Counted from the stretch's first letter, positions 1 through 8,227 are shown. The stretch: DNA of 64,000 nucleotides from Pseudomonas fluorescens (GCF_001307155.1 NZ_CP012830.1:2349501-2413500), one strand, 5' to 3'. The notes: generated by a model from the sequence alone, not told the origin. Translations and numbers: made by a program.

Positions 1-8
1 AGAACGCC

Positions 9-224
9 ATGACTGACCATCACACTTACAAGAAAGTCGAACTGGTTGGCTCGTCCCCTACCAGCATTGAAGATGCCATCAACAATGCATTGGCCGAGGC
101 CAGCAAAAGCATCAAGCTGATGGAGTGGTTCGAGGTTACCGAAACCCGCGGGCACATCAAGGACGGCAAGGCGGCACACTTTCAGGTCACGCTCAAAGTC
201 GGGTTCCGGATTGCCAATAGCTGA
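9..224 (+). CDS. Dodecin family flavin-binding protein
   Basis: This 71-residue protein has the size and pattern of dodecin: an N-terminal beta strand (KKVELVG), one helix with the SIEDAINNAL segment, then two strands carrying the conserved W-F-E-V-T-E-T-RG stretch. Dodecins form hollow dodecamers in the cytoplasm that bind FMN, FAD or riboflavin in stacked pairs and are thought to store or buffer flavins. The tryptophan in the MEWFEVTE segment is the usual isoalloxazine-stacking residue. It is a single gene; nothing upstream is visible because the window starts eight bases before the ATG. Confidence is high from family signature and length. Confidence 0.93.
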   Translation: MTDHHTYKKVELVGSSPTSIEDAINNALAEASKSIKLMEWFEVTETRGHIKDGKAAHFQVTLKVGFRIANS

Positions 225-356
225 GGTTGAGCTAGGCTTCTGAACTTGTGCGCTGGCCGATTGCCATAGGGAATGGCAAAGCGCTACTTCGTCTTGGGCG
301 TCAGGTGCCCGAGTGTTAACGCTTACCCCTTTTGATCCGACCAGGGAATGTGACCG

Positions 357-578
357 ATGAAGAAATTTATATTGGCGGTGGGTTTGTTGAGCATTGCGGG
401 AACAACCTTTGCGGCGGGCAAACCGTGCGAAGAGCTGAAAAGCGAAATTGCGGCAAAAATCGATGCCAAGGGCTCCAAAAACTATTCGCTGGAAATCGTC
501 GATAAAGGCGCGGCCGCGGGTGGCAAGGTGGTCGGAAAATGCGAGGCAGGCAAGAAGGTCATCGTCTACAAGAAGTAG
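357..578 (+). CDS. Small secreted DUF1161 protein (copy 1)
   Basis: A 73-residue protein with a clear Sec signal peptide (MKKFILAVGLLSIAG, cleavage probably after TFAA), giving a mature periplasmic protein of about 52 residues. The mature part carries the DUF1161 pattern: KPCEELKSEI near the new N-terminus and a second cysteine in VGKCEAG before a basic C-terminal end, so one disulfide is likely. The function is unknown. A paralog with the same architecture lies about 2 kb downstream at 2448. A perfect terminator hairpin follows the stop. Family assignment is confident; the role is not. Confidence 0.88.
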   Translation: MKKFILAVGLLSIAGTTFAAGKPCEELKSEIAAKIDAKGSKNYSLEIVDKGAAAGGKVVGKCEAGKKVIVYKK

Positions 579-600
579 GTTGAGTCAGCTGTTTATGTAA

Positions 601-627
601 AGCCGACGCCATGGCGTCGGCTTTTTT
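601..627. terminator. Rho-independent terminator (bidirectional)
   Basis: AGCCGACGCC pairs perfectly with GGCGTCGGCT across a two-base loop and is followed by a run of T. It lies between the convergent DUF1161 gene and the LLM oxidoreductase gene and could stop transcription from both sides, more strongly from the left. Confidence 0.88.
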
Positions 628-645
628 GCAGGCGCTTTCCGAGCC

Positions 646-1647
646 TTAGCCCTTCATTACTTGTGCCAGCAGTTCGTAGGAATGCAGGCGATCAGCGTGT
701 TCGTACAGGTCACAGGTGAAGATCAACTCGTCGGCTTGAGTCTGCTCGATCAGCACTTCAAGTTTGCCGCGAATTTTCGCCGGGCTGCCGACCATCGCCA
801 GGCCGAGGAAATCACCGGCGGCTTCTTTCTCATGGGGCAACCACAGGCCATCCATGGTTTTCACCGGTGGCCGTTGAACCAGGCTTTGGCCGCGCATCAG
901 CGCCAGGATTCGTTGGTAGACCGAGGTTGCCAGGTAATCGGCTTGTTCGTCGGTGTCGGCGGCTACCAGCGGCACGCCCAGCATCACGTAGGGTTTATCC
1001 AGTACGGCTGAAGGCTTGAAGTGATTGCGGTAAACCCGAATCGCTTCATGCATATAACGCGGTGCGAAATGCGAGGCGAAGGCGTAAGGCAAACCGCGCT
1101 CGCCGGCCAGTTGCGCGCTGAACAGGCTGGAGCCCAGCAGCCAGACCGGCACATGGGTGCCGGTGCCGGGCATCGCGATAATGCGCTGGTCCGGCGTGCG
1201 TGGGCCCAGGTAGCGCAGCAGTTCGGCGACGTCTTCGGGGAAATCGTCGGCGCTGCCGGAGCGTTCACGGCGCAAGGCGCGGGCGGTCATCTGATCGGAG
1301 CCCGGTGCGCGACCCAGACCGAGGTCGATTCGCCCCGGATAGAGGCTTTCAAGGGTGCCGAATTGTTCGGCAATCACCAGCGGCGCATGGTTGGGCAGCA
1401 TCACGCCACCGGAGCCGACACGAATGCTCGACGTGCCGCCGGCCAGATAGCCAAGCAGTACGGAAGTCGCAGAGCTGGCGATGCCATCCATGTTGTGGTG
1501 TTCGGCGACCCAGAAGCGGTTATAGCCCCACTTCTCCACGTGTTGCGCCAGGTCCAGCGAGTTACGCAGCGATTGCGCAGGGCTGCCGTTCTCGCGAACG
1601 GGCACCAGGTCCAGCGTCGAGAACTTGATATCGGACAGTTGTTTCAT
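646..1647 (-). CDS. LLM class flavin-dependent oxidoreductase
   Basis: A 333-residue protein of the bacterial luciferase-like monooxygenase superfamily. The N-terminal [18 protein letters not shown], the WVAEHHN motif (about residues 46-52), the [10 protein letters not shown] segment and GLGRAPG are hallmarks of the alkanal-monooxygenase-like group that includes YhbW and LLM MsnO8-type proteins. These enzymes use reduced FMN in a TIM barrel to oxidise small organic substrates; the actual substrate cannot be read from sequence. The length is typical for a single-domain member. It stands alone on the minus strand, with a shared terminator at its 3' end. Confidence 0.9.
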   Translation of the reverse strand: MKQLSDIKFSTLDLVPVRENGSPAQSLRNSLDLAQHVEKWGYNRFWVAEHHNMDGIASSATSVLLGYLAGGTSSIRVGSGGVMLPNHAPLVIAEQFGTLESLYPGRIDLGLGRAPGSDQMTARALRRERSGSADDFPEDVAELLRYLGPRTPDQRIIAMPGTGTHVPVWLLGSSLFSAQLAGERGLPYAFASHFAPRYMHEAIRVYRNHFKPSAVLDKPYVMLGVPLVAADTDEQADYLATSVYQRILALMRGQSLVQRPPVKTMDGLWLPHEKEAAGDFLGLAMVGSPAKIRGKLEVLIEQTQADELIFTCDLYEHADRLHSYELLAQVMKG

Positions 1648-1800
1648 AAGCCGGCTTCTCCAATGAGGGTACGCAGGCTTTTTTCACCAACGAAAACCTG
1701 CCGAATGCATGAGCGTGTTCTATGCAATGTGGGCATATACCCGAGTTTCAATAGCAGACGTGAAATTGCCGACCAGATAAGCGGTTCGATCCGACACGAT

Positions 1801-1828
1801 GAACTTTGCCCAGCCTTCTATCCTCAGA
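1801..1828 (+). promoter_or_regulatory. Candidate AlgU (sigma22/sigmaE) promoter of osmC
   Basis: GAACTT at 1801-1806 is followed after exactly 17 bases by TCAGA at 1824-1828. This fits the AlgU consensus GAACTT-N16/17-TCtgA almost perfectly. The predicted start near 1835 gives a leader of about 54 bases before the osmC ATG. From memory, osmC of P. aeruginosa is an AlgU-dependent gene, which supports the call. Confidence 0.75.
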
Positions 1829-1888
1829 ACCCAGGCAACCGAAAACCATGAAGGCGCGATCCTCGCGCCGGATATTGAGGAGGCAGAG

Positions 1889-2320
1889 ATGAGTATCAAA
1901 AAGAAAGCATCGGCACATTGGGTCGGTGATTTGAAGACCGGCCTTGGTTCTATCTCCACCGAAACCGGGGTCCTGAAAGATGCACCTTATGGCTTCAAGG
2001 CGCGTTTCGAAGGCGGCCCGGGCACCAACCCGGAAGAACTGATCGGCGCCGCTCATGCGGGGTGTTTCTCCATGGCATTTTCGATGATTCTCGGCGAGGC
2101 TGGCCTCAAGGCCGACACGATCGACACCCAGGCCGAAGTGACGCTGGATCAGGTCGACGGTGGTTTTGCGATCACCGCCGTGCACCTGACGCTCAAAGCG
2201 AAAATCCCTGGCGCGAGCCAGCAGCAATTCGAGGAGTTGAGCAAGAAGGCTAAAGTAGGCTGCCCGGTTTCCAAGGTGTTGAACGCTAAAATCACGCTTG
2301 ATGCGACACTCGTGGGCTGA
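1889..2320 (+). CDS. osmC: OsmC family peroxide reductase
   Basis: A 143-residue OsmC/Ohr-fold protein. The two redox cysteines are in AHAGCFSMAF (Cys59) and KVGCPVSK (Cys125), the expected spacing for thiol-dependent reduction of organic hydroperoxides. The N-terminus (KKASAHWVGDLKTG) and internal ALIGAAHAG-like stretch favour the OsmC subfamily over Ohr. The start at 1889 is preferred because GAGGAGG lies just upstream and the family begins at this methionine; the frame stays open a further 30 codons. It is a single gene behind an AlgU-type promoter, so induction by envelope or osmotic stress is expected. Confidence 0.93.
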   Translation: MSIKKKASAHWVGDLKTGLGSISTETGVLKDAPYGFKARFEGGPGTNPEELIGAAHAGCFSMAFSMILGEAGLKADTIDTQAEVTLDQVDGGFAITAVHLTLKAKIPGASQQQFEELSKKAKVGCPVSKVLNAKITLDATLVG

Positions 2321-2330
2321 TCGCGCCCTG

Positions 2331-2356
2331 GTAGCAGCTGGCACGCCAGCTGCTAC
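2331..2356. repeat. Perfect hairpin, REP-like or osmC terminator
   Basis: GTAGCAGCTGG and CCAGCTGCTAC form an 11-bp perfect stem around a four-base loop eleven bases after the osmC stop. There is no strong T run, so it resembles the GTAGGAGC-type Pseudomonas REP palindromes as much as a terminator. Confidence 0.6.
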
Positions 2357-2362
2357 AAATCA

Positions 2363-2390
2363 GAACTCGTGAACTGAAACTGTGGTCGAA
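2363..2390 (+). promoter_or_regulatory. Possible AlgU-type promoter before DUF1161 copy 2
   Basis: GAACTC at 2363-2368 and TCGAA at 2386-2390 are separated by 17 bases, a fair match to the sigmaE-type consensus GAACTT-N17-TCnnA. It sits about 58 bases before the ATG of the secreted DUF1161 protein. The -10 is imperfect, so this is weaker than the osmC promoter just upstream. Confidence 0.45.
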
Positions 2391-2447
2391 TAAGTGACAG
2401 CAGCTTCAGCGCATGACTGTGCGCGCTGCCTCAAGGGAGCTTCAACC

Positions 2448-2681
2448 ATGAAACGTTTTGCCTTGGCGGTTATCTGCAGTGTGCTGGCCACATCGGCCCT
2501 GGCGGCAACCAAATCCTGCGAAGAACTCAAGGCCGAGATCGAATCCAAGATCCAGGCCAATAACGTATCGTCCTACACCCTGGAGATCGTCACCAATGAC
2601 GAAGTGCACGACCAGAACATGGTGGTCGGCACGTGTGAAGGCGGAACGAAGAAAATCATCTATCAGAAGAACGACAGATAA
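2448..2681 (+). CDS. Small secreted DUF1161 protein (copy 2)
   Basis: A 77-residue protein with a signal peptide (MKRFALAVICSVLATSALA) and a mature part beginning ATKSCEELKAEIESKI. It is a clear paralog of the protein at 357-578: both share the signal peptide, CEELK near the mature N-terminus, a conserved S-Y-(S/T)-LEIV stretch, VVG-(K/T)-C and a (K/I)(V/I)IY(K/Q)K ending. The two cysteines probably form a disulfide in the periplasm. The start at 2448 is chosen because the signal peptide begins there and AAGGGAGC lies upstream. The function is unknown; a stress-type promoter candidate precedes it. Confidence 0.87.
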   Translation: MKRFALAVICSVLATSALAATKSCEELKAEIESKIQANNVSSYTLEIVTNDEVHDQNMVVGTCEGGTKKIIYQKNDR

Positions 2682-2687
2682 TCCGTC

Positions 2688-3107
2688 TTACGGGATGCAA
2701 AAAGTCTGACTCTCTTCGGCGACGAGCTCGCGCTTGGCGTTATACAGCCGGGCGCTGGGTGTGGTGGTCAGCGAGCGAGCTTCGAGCAGGTAACGTTGGC
2801 CGGCTTCGAAATGATCGTAGCGCACGGTCAAATAGCACAGTCGGTTTGGCGAGTCGAATTGCATGCCAAAACCTCCGTAAAACTGCTCAAAGTCGAAGCG
2901 AACCTTCAATTCATGGCTGCCGGGTGTGACCTGGAAGAATCGCCCGTCTTTCAGGCGCTTATTGTCCAGGCTCTCGGCCATGAGGACTTTGCCCCCGGGC
3001 GTCGGCATGGCGAAGTCGACCCAGGCCATGTTCGGGTTCGCGGTGGGTAGCGGGCTCACACAGGCAGTCAGAGAGCTGATAGCGAAAAACAGCAGATACC
3101 TGCGCAT
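2688..3107 (-). CDS. Hypothetical outer-membrane lipoprotein (tandem paralog A)
   Basis: A 139-residue predicted lipoprotein: MRRYLLFFAISSLTAC gives a lipobox (LTAC) near residue 16. The mature domain contains AWVDF, GRFFQVTPGSHELKVRF, CYLTVRYDHFEAGQRY and ARLYN, all of which recur in the neighbouring gene at 3148-3564, so the two are a tandem duplication that has diverged. The start is set at the lipobox-bearing methionine; the frame stays open for 54 more codons that overlap the neighbour. The PGSHELKVR segment resembles PEGA-like sugar-mimic beta domains of small envelope lipoproteins, but no function is known to me. Confidence 0.8.
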   Translation of the reverse strand: MRRYLLFFAISSLTACVSPLPTANPNMAWVDFAMPTPGGKVLMAESLDNKRLKDGRFFQVTPGSHELKVRFDFEQFYGGFGMQFDSPNRLCYLTVRYDHFEAGQRYLLEARSLTTTPSARLYNAKRELVAEESQTFCIP

Positions 3108-3147
3108 GATTGATTTCCGAGCGGTCAGGTAATAAGCATAGCGCTGA

Positions 3148-3564
3148 TCAGGTGCGTTGGCAGCCCGCCAGATGCGCTTGGCCAACGACTTTGCGCTGCT
3201 GATCATAGAGTTTGGCCCACGGCCGGAAGCCGATATTCCCCGCTTGCAGTTGATATCGCTGGCCGGCACTGAAGTCGTTGAACTTCACACTTAACCGGCA
3301 ATCGCGCCATAGCGGTTCGGCGTCGGGGCCGATATTCGTTGGTTCTACCGCGAACTGATAACGCACCTTCAACTCATGGCTGCCCGGTGGAATCTGGAAG
3401 TAGCGTTTATCGGCGGTGGCCTTGGCGTCCACTTCCAGCGCTTGCAACACAGTGTCATGTTGATGGGGCCCGAGGTCGATCCAGGCTTGCGTCGGGTCGG
3501 GTTGGGGCAGTCCAACACAGCCAGCCAGCATCAGCAGGTTTGCAGTCAGCAATAACGCGCGCAT
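3148..3564 (-). CDS. Hypothetical outer-membrane lipoprotein (tandem paralog B)
   Basis: A 138-residue predicted lipoprotein with lipobox LAGC (MRALLLTANLLMLAGC). It shares with its downstream neighbour an AW(I/V)D motif, RYFQIPPGSHELKVRY, a C-x-L-(S/T)-V-(K/R)-(F/Y) strand, AGQRYQLQA and a C-terminal cysteine; the second and third cysteines of each protein may pair. The two genes are in the same orientation with about 40 bases between them and probably form a two-gene unit. The role is unknown. In the recalled P. aeruginosa gene order a lipoprotein gene (PA0062) also lies close to osmC. Confidence 0.8.
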   Translation of the reverse strand: MRALLLTANLLMLAGCVGLPQPDPTQAWIDLGPHQHDTVLQALEVDAKATADKRYFQIPPGSHELKVRYQFAVEPTNIGPDAEPLWRDCRLSVKFNDFSAGQRYQLQAGNIGFRPWAKLYDQQRKVVGQAHLAGCQRT

Positions 3565-3623
3565 AGCGAAGCTCCAGTCAGGCGAGATAGTCTTGCGGGC
3601 AGACTCCCCAAGGATGATTTGAT

Positions 3624-4700
3624 GTGATCAGGCTGCTTTCAAGCCATCGGTTACTTGATCGCGTTTTGCGCGTTTTGTTTCCGGCCGCGTTGCTTTTGTT
3701 GCTGAACGGTTGCTCGAGCGTCAATTACTACGGTCAGTTGGCCAGCGGTCAGTGGCAATTGCTGCGGGCGCGTGAGCCGGTGAGCGAGGTGGTTGCCGAC
3801 CCTGCGCGTGACGCGAAACTGCGCGCGCGCCTGGCTCAGTCGCAAAAGGCCCGCGAGTTCGCCAGCCAGCGGTTGCACTTGCCAGACAACAAAAGTTATC
3901 GCCTCTACGCCGACATTGGCCGACCGTATGTGGTGTGGAATGTGTTCGCCACGCCGGAGTTTTCCCTCAAGCCGCAGAATCATTGCTTTCCGATCGCCGG
4001 GTGCGTGGCCTATCGCGGGTACTACAGCCAGAGCGCCGCGCGAGGCAACGCTGCGCTGCTGCGCCTGCAGGGCATGGACGTGTCGATCAGCGGTGTTGAA
4101 GCCTATTCGACCTTGGGCTGGTTCAACGACCCGATCATCAGTTCAATGATGAACTGGGGTGACGAGCGTCTGGCGACGCTGATTTTTCACGAACTGGCGC
4201 ATCAGCGGTTTTATGTGAAGGACGACACAGAGTTCAACGAGTCTTTCGCCACCTTCGTCGAACAGGAAGGCACCCGCCAATGGCGTGCAGCTTGCGGTTT
4301 ACCGCCGGCCGGCAAAGCTCAAGAGCAGCAACGTGATCAATTTACCCAGCTGATTCTGGACACCCGTACGCGACTCGAAAAACTCTATGCATTGCCCCTT
4401 GCGACCGAACAGATGCGCCAGCGTAAAGTCGCCGAGTTCGAACGTTTGCGCAGCGATTATCGAACCCTGCGCGACAGCCAATGGGCCGGCGACAAGCGCT
4501 TTGATGCCTGGATCAATGCCCCGATGAACAACGCCCGGCTGCTGCCATTCGGACTCTATGATCAATGGGTGCCGGCGTTTTCCGCTTTGTTTAGACAGAT
4601 CGATGGTAATTGGGTGGCTTTCTACGCCGCCGTGGAAAAACTCGGCAGGTTGCCAGTTGGGGAGCGAAAGGCAGCGTTGAAAGCGTTGGCTGGCAAATAG
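3624..4700 (+). CDS. Predicted lipoprotein aminopeptidase (zincin)
   Basis: A 358-residue protein of the predicted aminopeptidase family COG4324. It starts at GTG, which places a lipobox LLNGC (about residues 27-31) after a hydrophobic stretch, so it is probably anchored in the outer membrane. The zinc motif HELAHQ lies at residues 189-194, and a downstream NESFATFVEQEG segment supplies the likely third ligand and conserved glutamates, the gluzincin-like arrangement of this family. The substrate is not known. It is divergent from the two lipoprotein genes. Family call is good; aminopeptidase activity is inferred from the family name only. Confidence 0.85.
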   Translation: MIRLLSSHRLLDRVLRVLFPAALLLLLNGCSSVNYYGQLASGQWQLLRAREPVSEVVADPARDAKLRARLAQSQKAREFASQRLHLPDNKSYRLYADIGRPYVVWNVFATPEFSLKPQNHCFPIAGCVAYRGYYSQSAARGNAALLRLQGMDVSISGVEAYSTLGWFNDPIISSMMNWGDERLATLIFHELAHQRFYVKDDTEFNESFATFVEQEGTRQWRAACGLPPAGKAQEQQRDQFTQLILDTRTRLEKLYALPLATEQMRQRKVAEFERLRSDYRTLRDSQWAGDKRFDAWINAPMNNARLLPFGLYDQWVPAFSALFRQIDGNWVAFYAAVEKLGRLPVGERKAALKALAGK

Positions 4701-4702
4701 CC

Positions 4703-4849
4703 CTGTGGCGAGGGAGCTTGCTCCCGCTGGGTCGCGCAGCGACCCCAATATCATGCGGCACGGTGTTTCAAGTTGAACACCTTCCACAGGTTACGACTGC
4801 TGCGCCCGAGCGCGGACCGGCCAGCGGGAGCAAGCTCCCTCGCCACAAA
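4703..4849. repeat. REPIN: two inverted REP palindromes (type A, copy 1)
   Basis: CTGTGGCGAGGGAGCTTGCT and its inverse (AGCGGGAGCAAGCTCCCTCG...) bracket about 95 bases. Each half contains GGGAGCTTGCTCCC, itself a palindrome. This is the two-REP doublet (REPIN) layout of the fluorescens group. It fills the gap between the convergent peptidase and HAD phosphatase genes. A second copy with the same left-end sequence is at 59288-59420. Confidence 0.85.
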
Positions 4850-4862
4850 AGCGGTCCAGCGG

Positions 4863-5513
4863 TTAACCCCGCAAAAACGTCTGATGCAACTCGGCCAATG
4901 TCTCGAAGTGATACGCCGGCTGTTCGGCGCTCAATTCTTCGTGGCTGCCGAATCCATAGCCCACCGCCGCTGCGTCCAGACCGTTGCGTTTGGCGCCGAT
5001 CAGGTCGTGTTTGCGGTCGCCGATCATCAGTGTGGTGGCCGGATCCAGGCCTTCTTCGGCCATCAAATGGGCAATCAGCTCGACCTTATCGGTGCGGGTG
5101 CCATCCAGTTCGCTGCCGTAGATCACTTTGAAGTGCCGATCGAAACCGAAGTGCCGGGCGATTTCCCGGGCGAAAACCCACGGCTTCGACGTCGCGATAT
5201 ACAGCTGCCGCCCTTGCCCATCAAGGGTTTCCAACAATGGCATGACACCGTCGAACACACGGTTTTCGTACAGGCCGGTAACCTTGAAGCGCTCGCGGTA
5301 GAAACTCACCGCCTCCCAGGCCTTCGGCTCATCAAAGTCGTAGAACTGCATGAAGGCTTGCAGCAATGGCGGGCCGATGAAGTGTTCGAGCTTGGTCAGG
5401 TCTGGCTCGTCGATCCCCAGTTTGCTCAAGGCGAACTGGATCGAGCGAGTGATGCCCTCACGCGGGTCGGTCAGGGTGCCATCGAGGTCGAATAAAACGG
5501 TTTGGTAATGCAT
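4863..5513 (-). CDS. HAD-family phosphatase (phosphoglycolate phosphatase-like)
   Basis: A 216-residue HAD subfamily IA hydrolase. Motif I is FDLDGTLTD (residues 8-16, nucleophile Asp9 and acid Asp11), motif II is ATSK (107-110), the motif III lysine is near 143, and motif IV is GDRKHD (165-170). The helical cap between residues 18 and 85 is the size seen in phosphoglycolate phosphatase-like and 5'-nucleotidase-like enzymes. The physiological substrate cannot be assigned. It lies 27 bases upstream of the gamma carbonic anhydrase gene's stop on the same strand, so the two may be cotranscribed. Confidence 0.88.
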   Translation of the reverse strand: MHYQTVLFDLDGTLTDPREGITRSIQFALSKLGIDEPDLTKLEHFIGPPLLQAFMQFYDFDEPKAWEAVSFYRERFKVTGLYENRVFDGVMPLLETLDGQGRQLYIATSKPWVFAREIARHFGFDRHFKVIYGSELDGTRTDKVELIAHLMAEEGLDPATTLMIGDRKHDLIGAKRNGLDAAAVGYGFGSHEELSAEQPAYHFETLAELHQTFLRG

Positions 5514-5540
5514 GAATATTCCTGAGTGAGTCTGCCGGTG

Positions 5541-6086
5541 TCAGAGCTGGTCGTAGCCTTCGGCCAGATGCAGGTCTTTGAGCTTCACGTAATTCGCCGC
5601 GCTGTAGGTGAAAAACGCCCGTTCCTTGTCAGTCAGTGGACGGATCTGTTTCACCGGGCTGCCGACATAGAGGAAACCGCTTTCCAGGCGTTTGCCCGGT
5701 GGCACCAGGCTGCCAGCGCCGATGATCACCTCGTCTTCGACCACCGCACCGTCCATGACGATGCTGCCCATGCCGATCAGGATCCGGTTGCCGACGGAGC
5801 AGCCGTGCAGCATGACTTTGTGGGCGATGGTCACGTCGTCGCCGATCAACAGCGGGAAACCGTCAGGGTTGAAGGGCCCGGCGTGGGTGATGTGCAGCAC
5901 ACAGCCATCCTGCACGCTGGTGCGCTGGCCAATGCGGATGCGGTGCATGTCGCCGCGGATCACGGTCAGCGGCCAGACAGAGCTGTCTTCGCCTATTTCG
6001 ACGTCGCCGATCACCACCGCCGAGCTGTCGACAAAGGCGCATTTGCCGAGCACGGGGGTGTGGTTCTGGTACTTGCGAAGGGACAC
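5541..6086 (-). CDS. Gamma-class carbonic anhydrase family protein
   Basis: A left-handed beta-helix protein of 181 residues with hexapeptide repeats (for example VVIGDVEIGEDSSVW, NRILIGMGSIV). Histidines in VLHITHAGP and MLHGCSVG match the zinc-ligand positions of the YrdA/CaiE-like gamma carbonic anhydrases. It probably forms a trimer in the cytoplasm; real carbonic anhydrase activity in this subgroup is uncertain. The GTG at 6086 is preferred because the family pattern starts at SLRKYQ and an AG-rich ribosome site precedes it; the longer frame to 6173 would overlap the divergent prlC start region. Confidence 0.87.
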   Translation of the reverse strand: MSLRKYQNHTPVLGKCAFVDSSAVVIGDVEIGEDSSVWPLTVIRGDMHRIRIGQRTSVQDGCVLHITHAGPFNPDGFPLLIGDDVTIAHKVMLHGCSVGNRILIGMGSIVMDGAVVEDEVIIGAGSLVPPGKRLESGFLYVGSPVKQIRPLTDKERAFFTYSAANYVKLKDLHLAEGYDQL

Positions 6087-6175
6087 GATAGGCTCTCTCT
6101 CTGTTGTTGATAGCTGCGGTTGGCGTCGATTGTAATTAAGATGGCCGCATGTTTCTTCCAGCCAAGGTGCCAACC

Positions 6176-8227
6176 GTGAGCGTGAACAATCCTCTTTTGC
6201 AGCCCTACGACCTGCCGCCGTTCTCGGCGATCCGCGCCGAGCACGTACAACCGGCCATCGAACAGATCCTTGCGGACAACCGCGCCGCCATCGCCGAGAT
6301 CCTCAAAACTCAGGGCAAACAGCCTACCTGGGCGGGCCTGGTGCTGGCGATGGACGAACTGAACGATCGCCTGGGCGCAGCCTGGAGCCCGGTCAGTCAC
6401 CTGAACGCGGTGTGCAACAGTGCCGAACTGCGTGAGGCTTACGAGTCCTGCCTTCCGGCGCTGAGTGCCTACGCCACTGAAATGGGCCAGAACCGCGAGC
6501 TGTTCCAGGCCTATGAAGCGCTGGTCAATAGCCCGGAAGCAGCCGGTTTCGATGTCGCGCAAAAAACCATTCTTGAACACGCGCTGCGTGATTTCCGTCT
6601 GTCGGGTATCGATTTGCCGGCGGCAGAGCAAAAGCGTTACGCCGAGGTGCAGAGCAAGCTGTCCGAGCTGGGCAGCCATTTCTCCAACCAATTGCTCGAT
6701 GCCACCCAGGCCTGGACCAAGCACATCACCGATGAGGCCGCCCTCGCCGGCCTGACCGATTCGGCCAAGGCGCAAATGGCCGCCGCCGCCCAAGCCAAAG
6801 ATTTGCAAGGCTGGCTGATCAACCTGGAATTCCCTAGCTACTACGCGGTGATGACCTACGCCCAAGACCGCGCGCTACGCGAAGAAGTCTACGCCGCTTA
6901 CTGCACCCGTGCGTCGGACCAAGGCCCGAATGCCGGTCAGAACGATAACGGCCCGGTGATGGAAGAAATCCTCGACCTGCGTCAGGAGCTGGCCAAGCTG
7001 CTGGGGTTCGCCAGTTTCGCGGAGCTGAGTCTGGCGACCAAAATGGCCGAGTCCAGCGATCAGGTGCTGAGCTTCCTGCGCGACCTGGCCAAGCGCAGCA
7101 AACCGTTCGCCGCGCAGGATCTCGAGCAACTCAAAGCCTACGCTGCCGAACAGGGTTGCCCTGATCTGCAAAGCTGGGACAGCGGTTTCTACGGCGAAAA
7201 ACTCCGTGAACAGCGTTACAGCGTTGCCCAGGAAACCCTGCGTGCGTACTTCCCGATCGATAAAGTCCTGAGCGGTCTGTTCGCCATCGTTCAGCGTCTG
7301 TATGGCATCGAAATCGCCGAGCTGAAAGGTTTCGACACCTGGCATCCGGACGTTCGCCTGTTCGAAATCAAGGAGAACGGCGAGCACGTCGGGCGCTTCT
7401 TCTTCGACCTGTATGCCCGTGCCAACAAGCGCGGCGGTGCCTGGATGGACGGCGCCCGCGACCGTCGCCGCACCGCTGAAGGTGTACTGCAAAGCCCGGT
7501 GGCTAATCTGGTGTGCAACTTCACCCCGGCCGACAGTGGCAAGCCTGCCCTGCTGACCCACGATGAAGTCACCACGCTGTTCCACGAATTTGGTCACGGC
7601 CTGCATCACCTGCTGACCCGCGTTGAATATTCCGGCGTGTCCGGGATCAACGGCGTGGCGTGGGACGCGGTCGAGCTGCCAAGTCAGTTCATGGAAAACT
7701 GGTGCTGGGAGCCGGAAGGCCTGGCGTTGATCTCCGGTCATTACGAAACCGGCGAGCCACTGCCGCAGGACCTGCTGCAAAAAATGCTCGCTGCGAAGAA
7801 CTTCCAGTCCGGACTGATGATGGTTCGCCAGCTGGAATTCTCGCTGTTCGACTTCGAGCTGCACGCTACCCATGGCGACGGTCGCAGCGTACTGCAAGTG
7901 CTTGAAGGCGTGCGCGACGAGGTTTCGGTCATGCGTCCGCCGGCCTACAACCGTTTCCCTAACAGCTTCGCGCATATCTTCGCTGGCGGTTATGCGGCGG
8001 GTTACTACAGCTACAAATGGGCTGAAGTGCTGTCGGCCGATGCCTTCTCGAAATTCGAGGAAGACGGCGTGCTCAATGCGGCCACCGGTCGTGCGTTCCG
8101 CGAGGCGATCCTGGCGCGCGGCGGTTCTCAGGAGCCGATGGTGCTGTTCGTCGACTTCCGCGGACGTGCACCGTCGATTGACGCACTCTTGCGCCATAGC
8201 GGCCTCGACGAGGACGCGGCAGCATGA
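6176..8227 (+). CDS. prlC: Oligopeptidase A
   Basis: A cytosolic M3-family zinc metallopeptidase of 683 residues. The catalytic motif HEFGH is at about residues 470-474, with the downstream E-x3-D-type ligand region in WDAVELPSQFMENW. Oligopeptidase A degrades short peptides, including cleaved signal peptides. I chose the GTG at 6176 because the family begins SVNNPLLQPYDLPPFSAI and AAGGTG lies just ahead; an ATG at 6149 in the same frame would add nine residues. The stop overlaps the start of the next gene (ATGA), so the two are translationally coupled. Confidence 0.95.
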   Translation: MSVNNPLLQPYDLPPFSAIRAEHVQPAIEQILADNRAAIAEILKTQGKQPTWAGLVLAMDELNDRLGAAWSPVSHLNAVCNSAELREAYESCLPALSAYATEMGQNRELFQAYEALVNSPEAAGFDVAQKTILEHALRDFRLSGIDLPAAEQKRYAEVQSKLSELGSHFSNQLLDATQAWTKHITDEAALAGLTDSAKAQMAAAAQAKDLQGWLINLEFPSYYAVMTYAQDRALREEVYAAYCTRASDQGPNAGQNDNGPVMEEILDLRQELAKLLGFASFAELSLATKMAESSDQVLSFLRDLAKRSKPFAAQDLEQLKAYAAEQGCPDLQSWDSGFYGEKLREQRYSVAQETLRAYFPIDKVLSGLFAIVQRLYGIEIAELKGFDTWHPDVRLFEIKENGEHVGRFFFDLYARANKRGGAWMDGARDRRRTAEGVLQSPVANLVCNFTPADSGKPALLTHDEVTTLFHEFGHGLHHLLTRVEYSGVSGINGVAWDAVELPSQFMENWCWEPEGLALISGHYETGEPLPQDLLQKMLAAKNFQSGLMMVRQLEFSLFDFELHATHGDGRSVLQVLEGVRDEVSVMRPPAYNRFPNSFAHIFAGGYAAGYYSYKWAEVLSADAFSKFEEDGVLNAATGRAFREAILARGGSQEPMVLFVDFRGRAPSIDALLRHSGLDEDAAA

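Noticed and set aside
246..275. GAACTT near 243 as an AlgU promoter for DUF1161 copy 1
   Set aside because: The motif is present but at 16 or 17 bases downstream the sequence is CCATA/CATAG with no TC, so no -10 element fits.
2331..2356. The perfect GTAGCAGCTGG hairpin as a CRISPR or attachment site
   Set aside because: It occurs once, has no spacer array or integrase nearby, and fits a terminator or REP palindrome.
6875..8197. A 440-codon minus-strand frame over prlC
   Set aside because: It is antisense to a protein with a clear HEFGH active site; no independent evidence.
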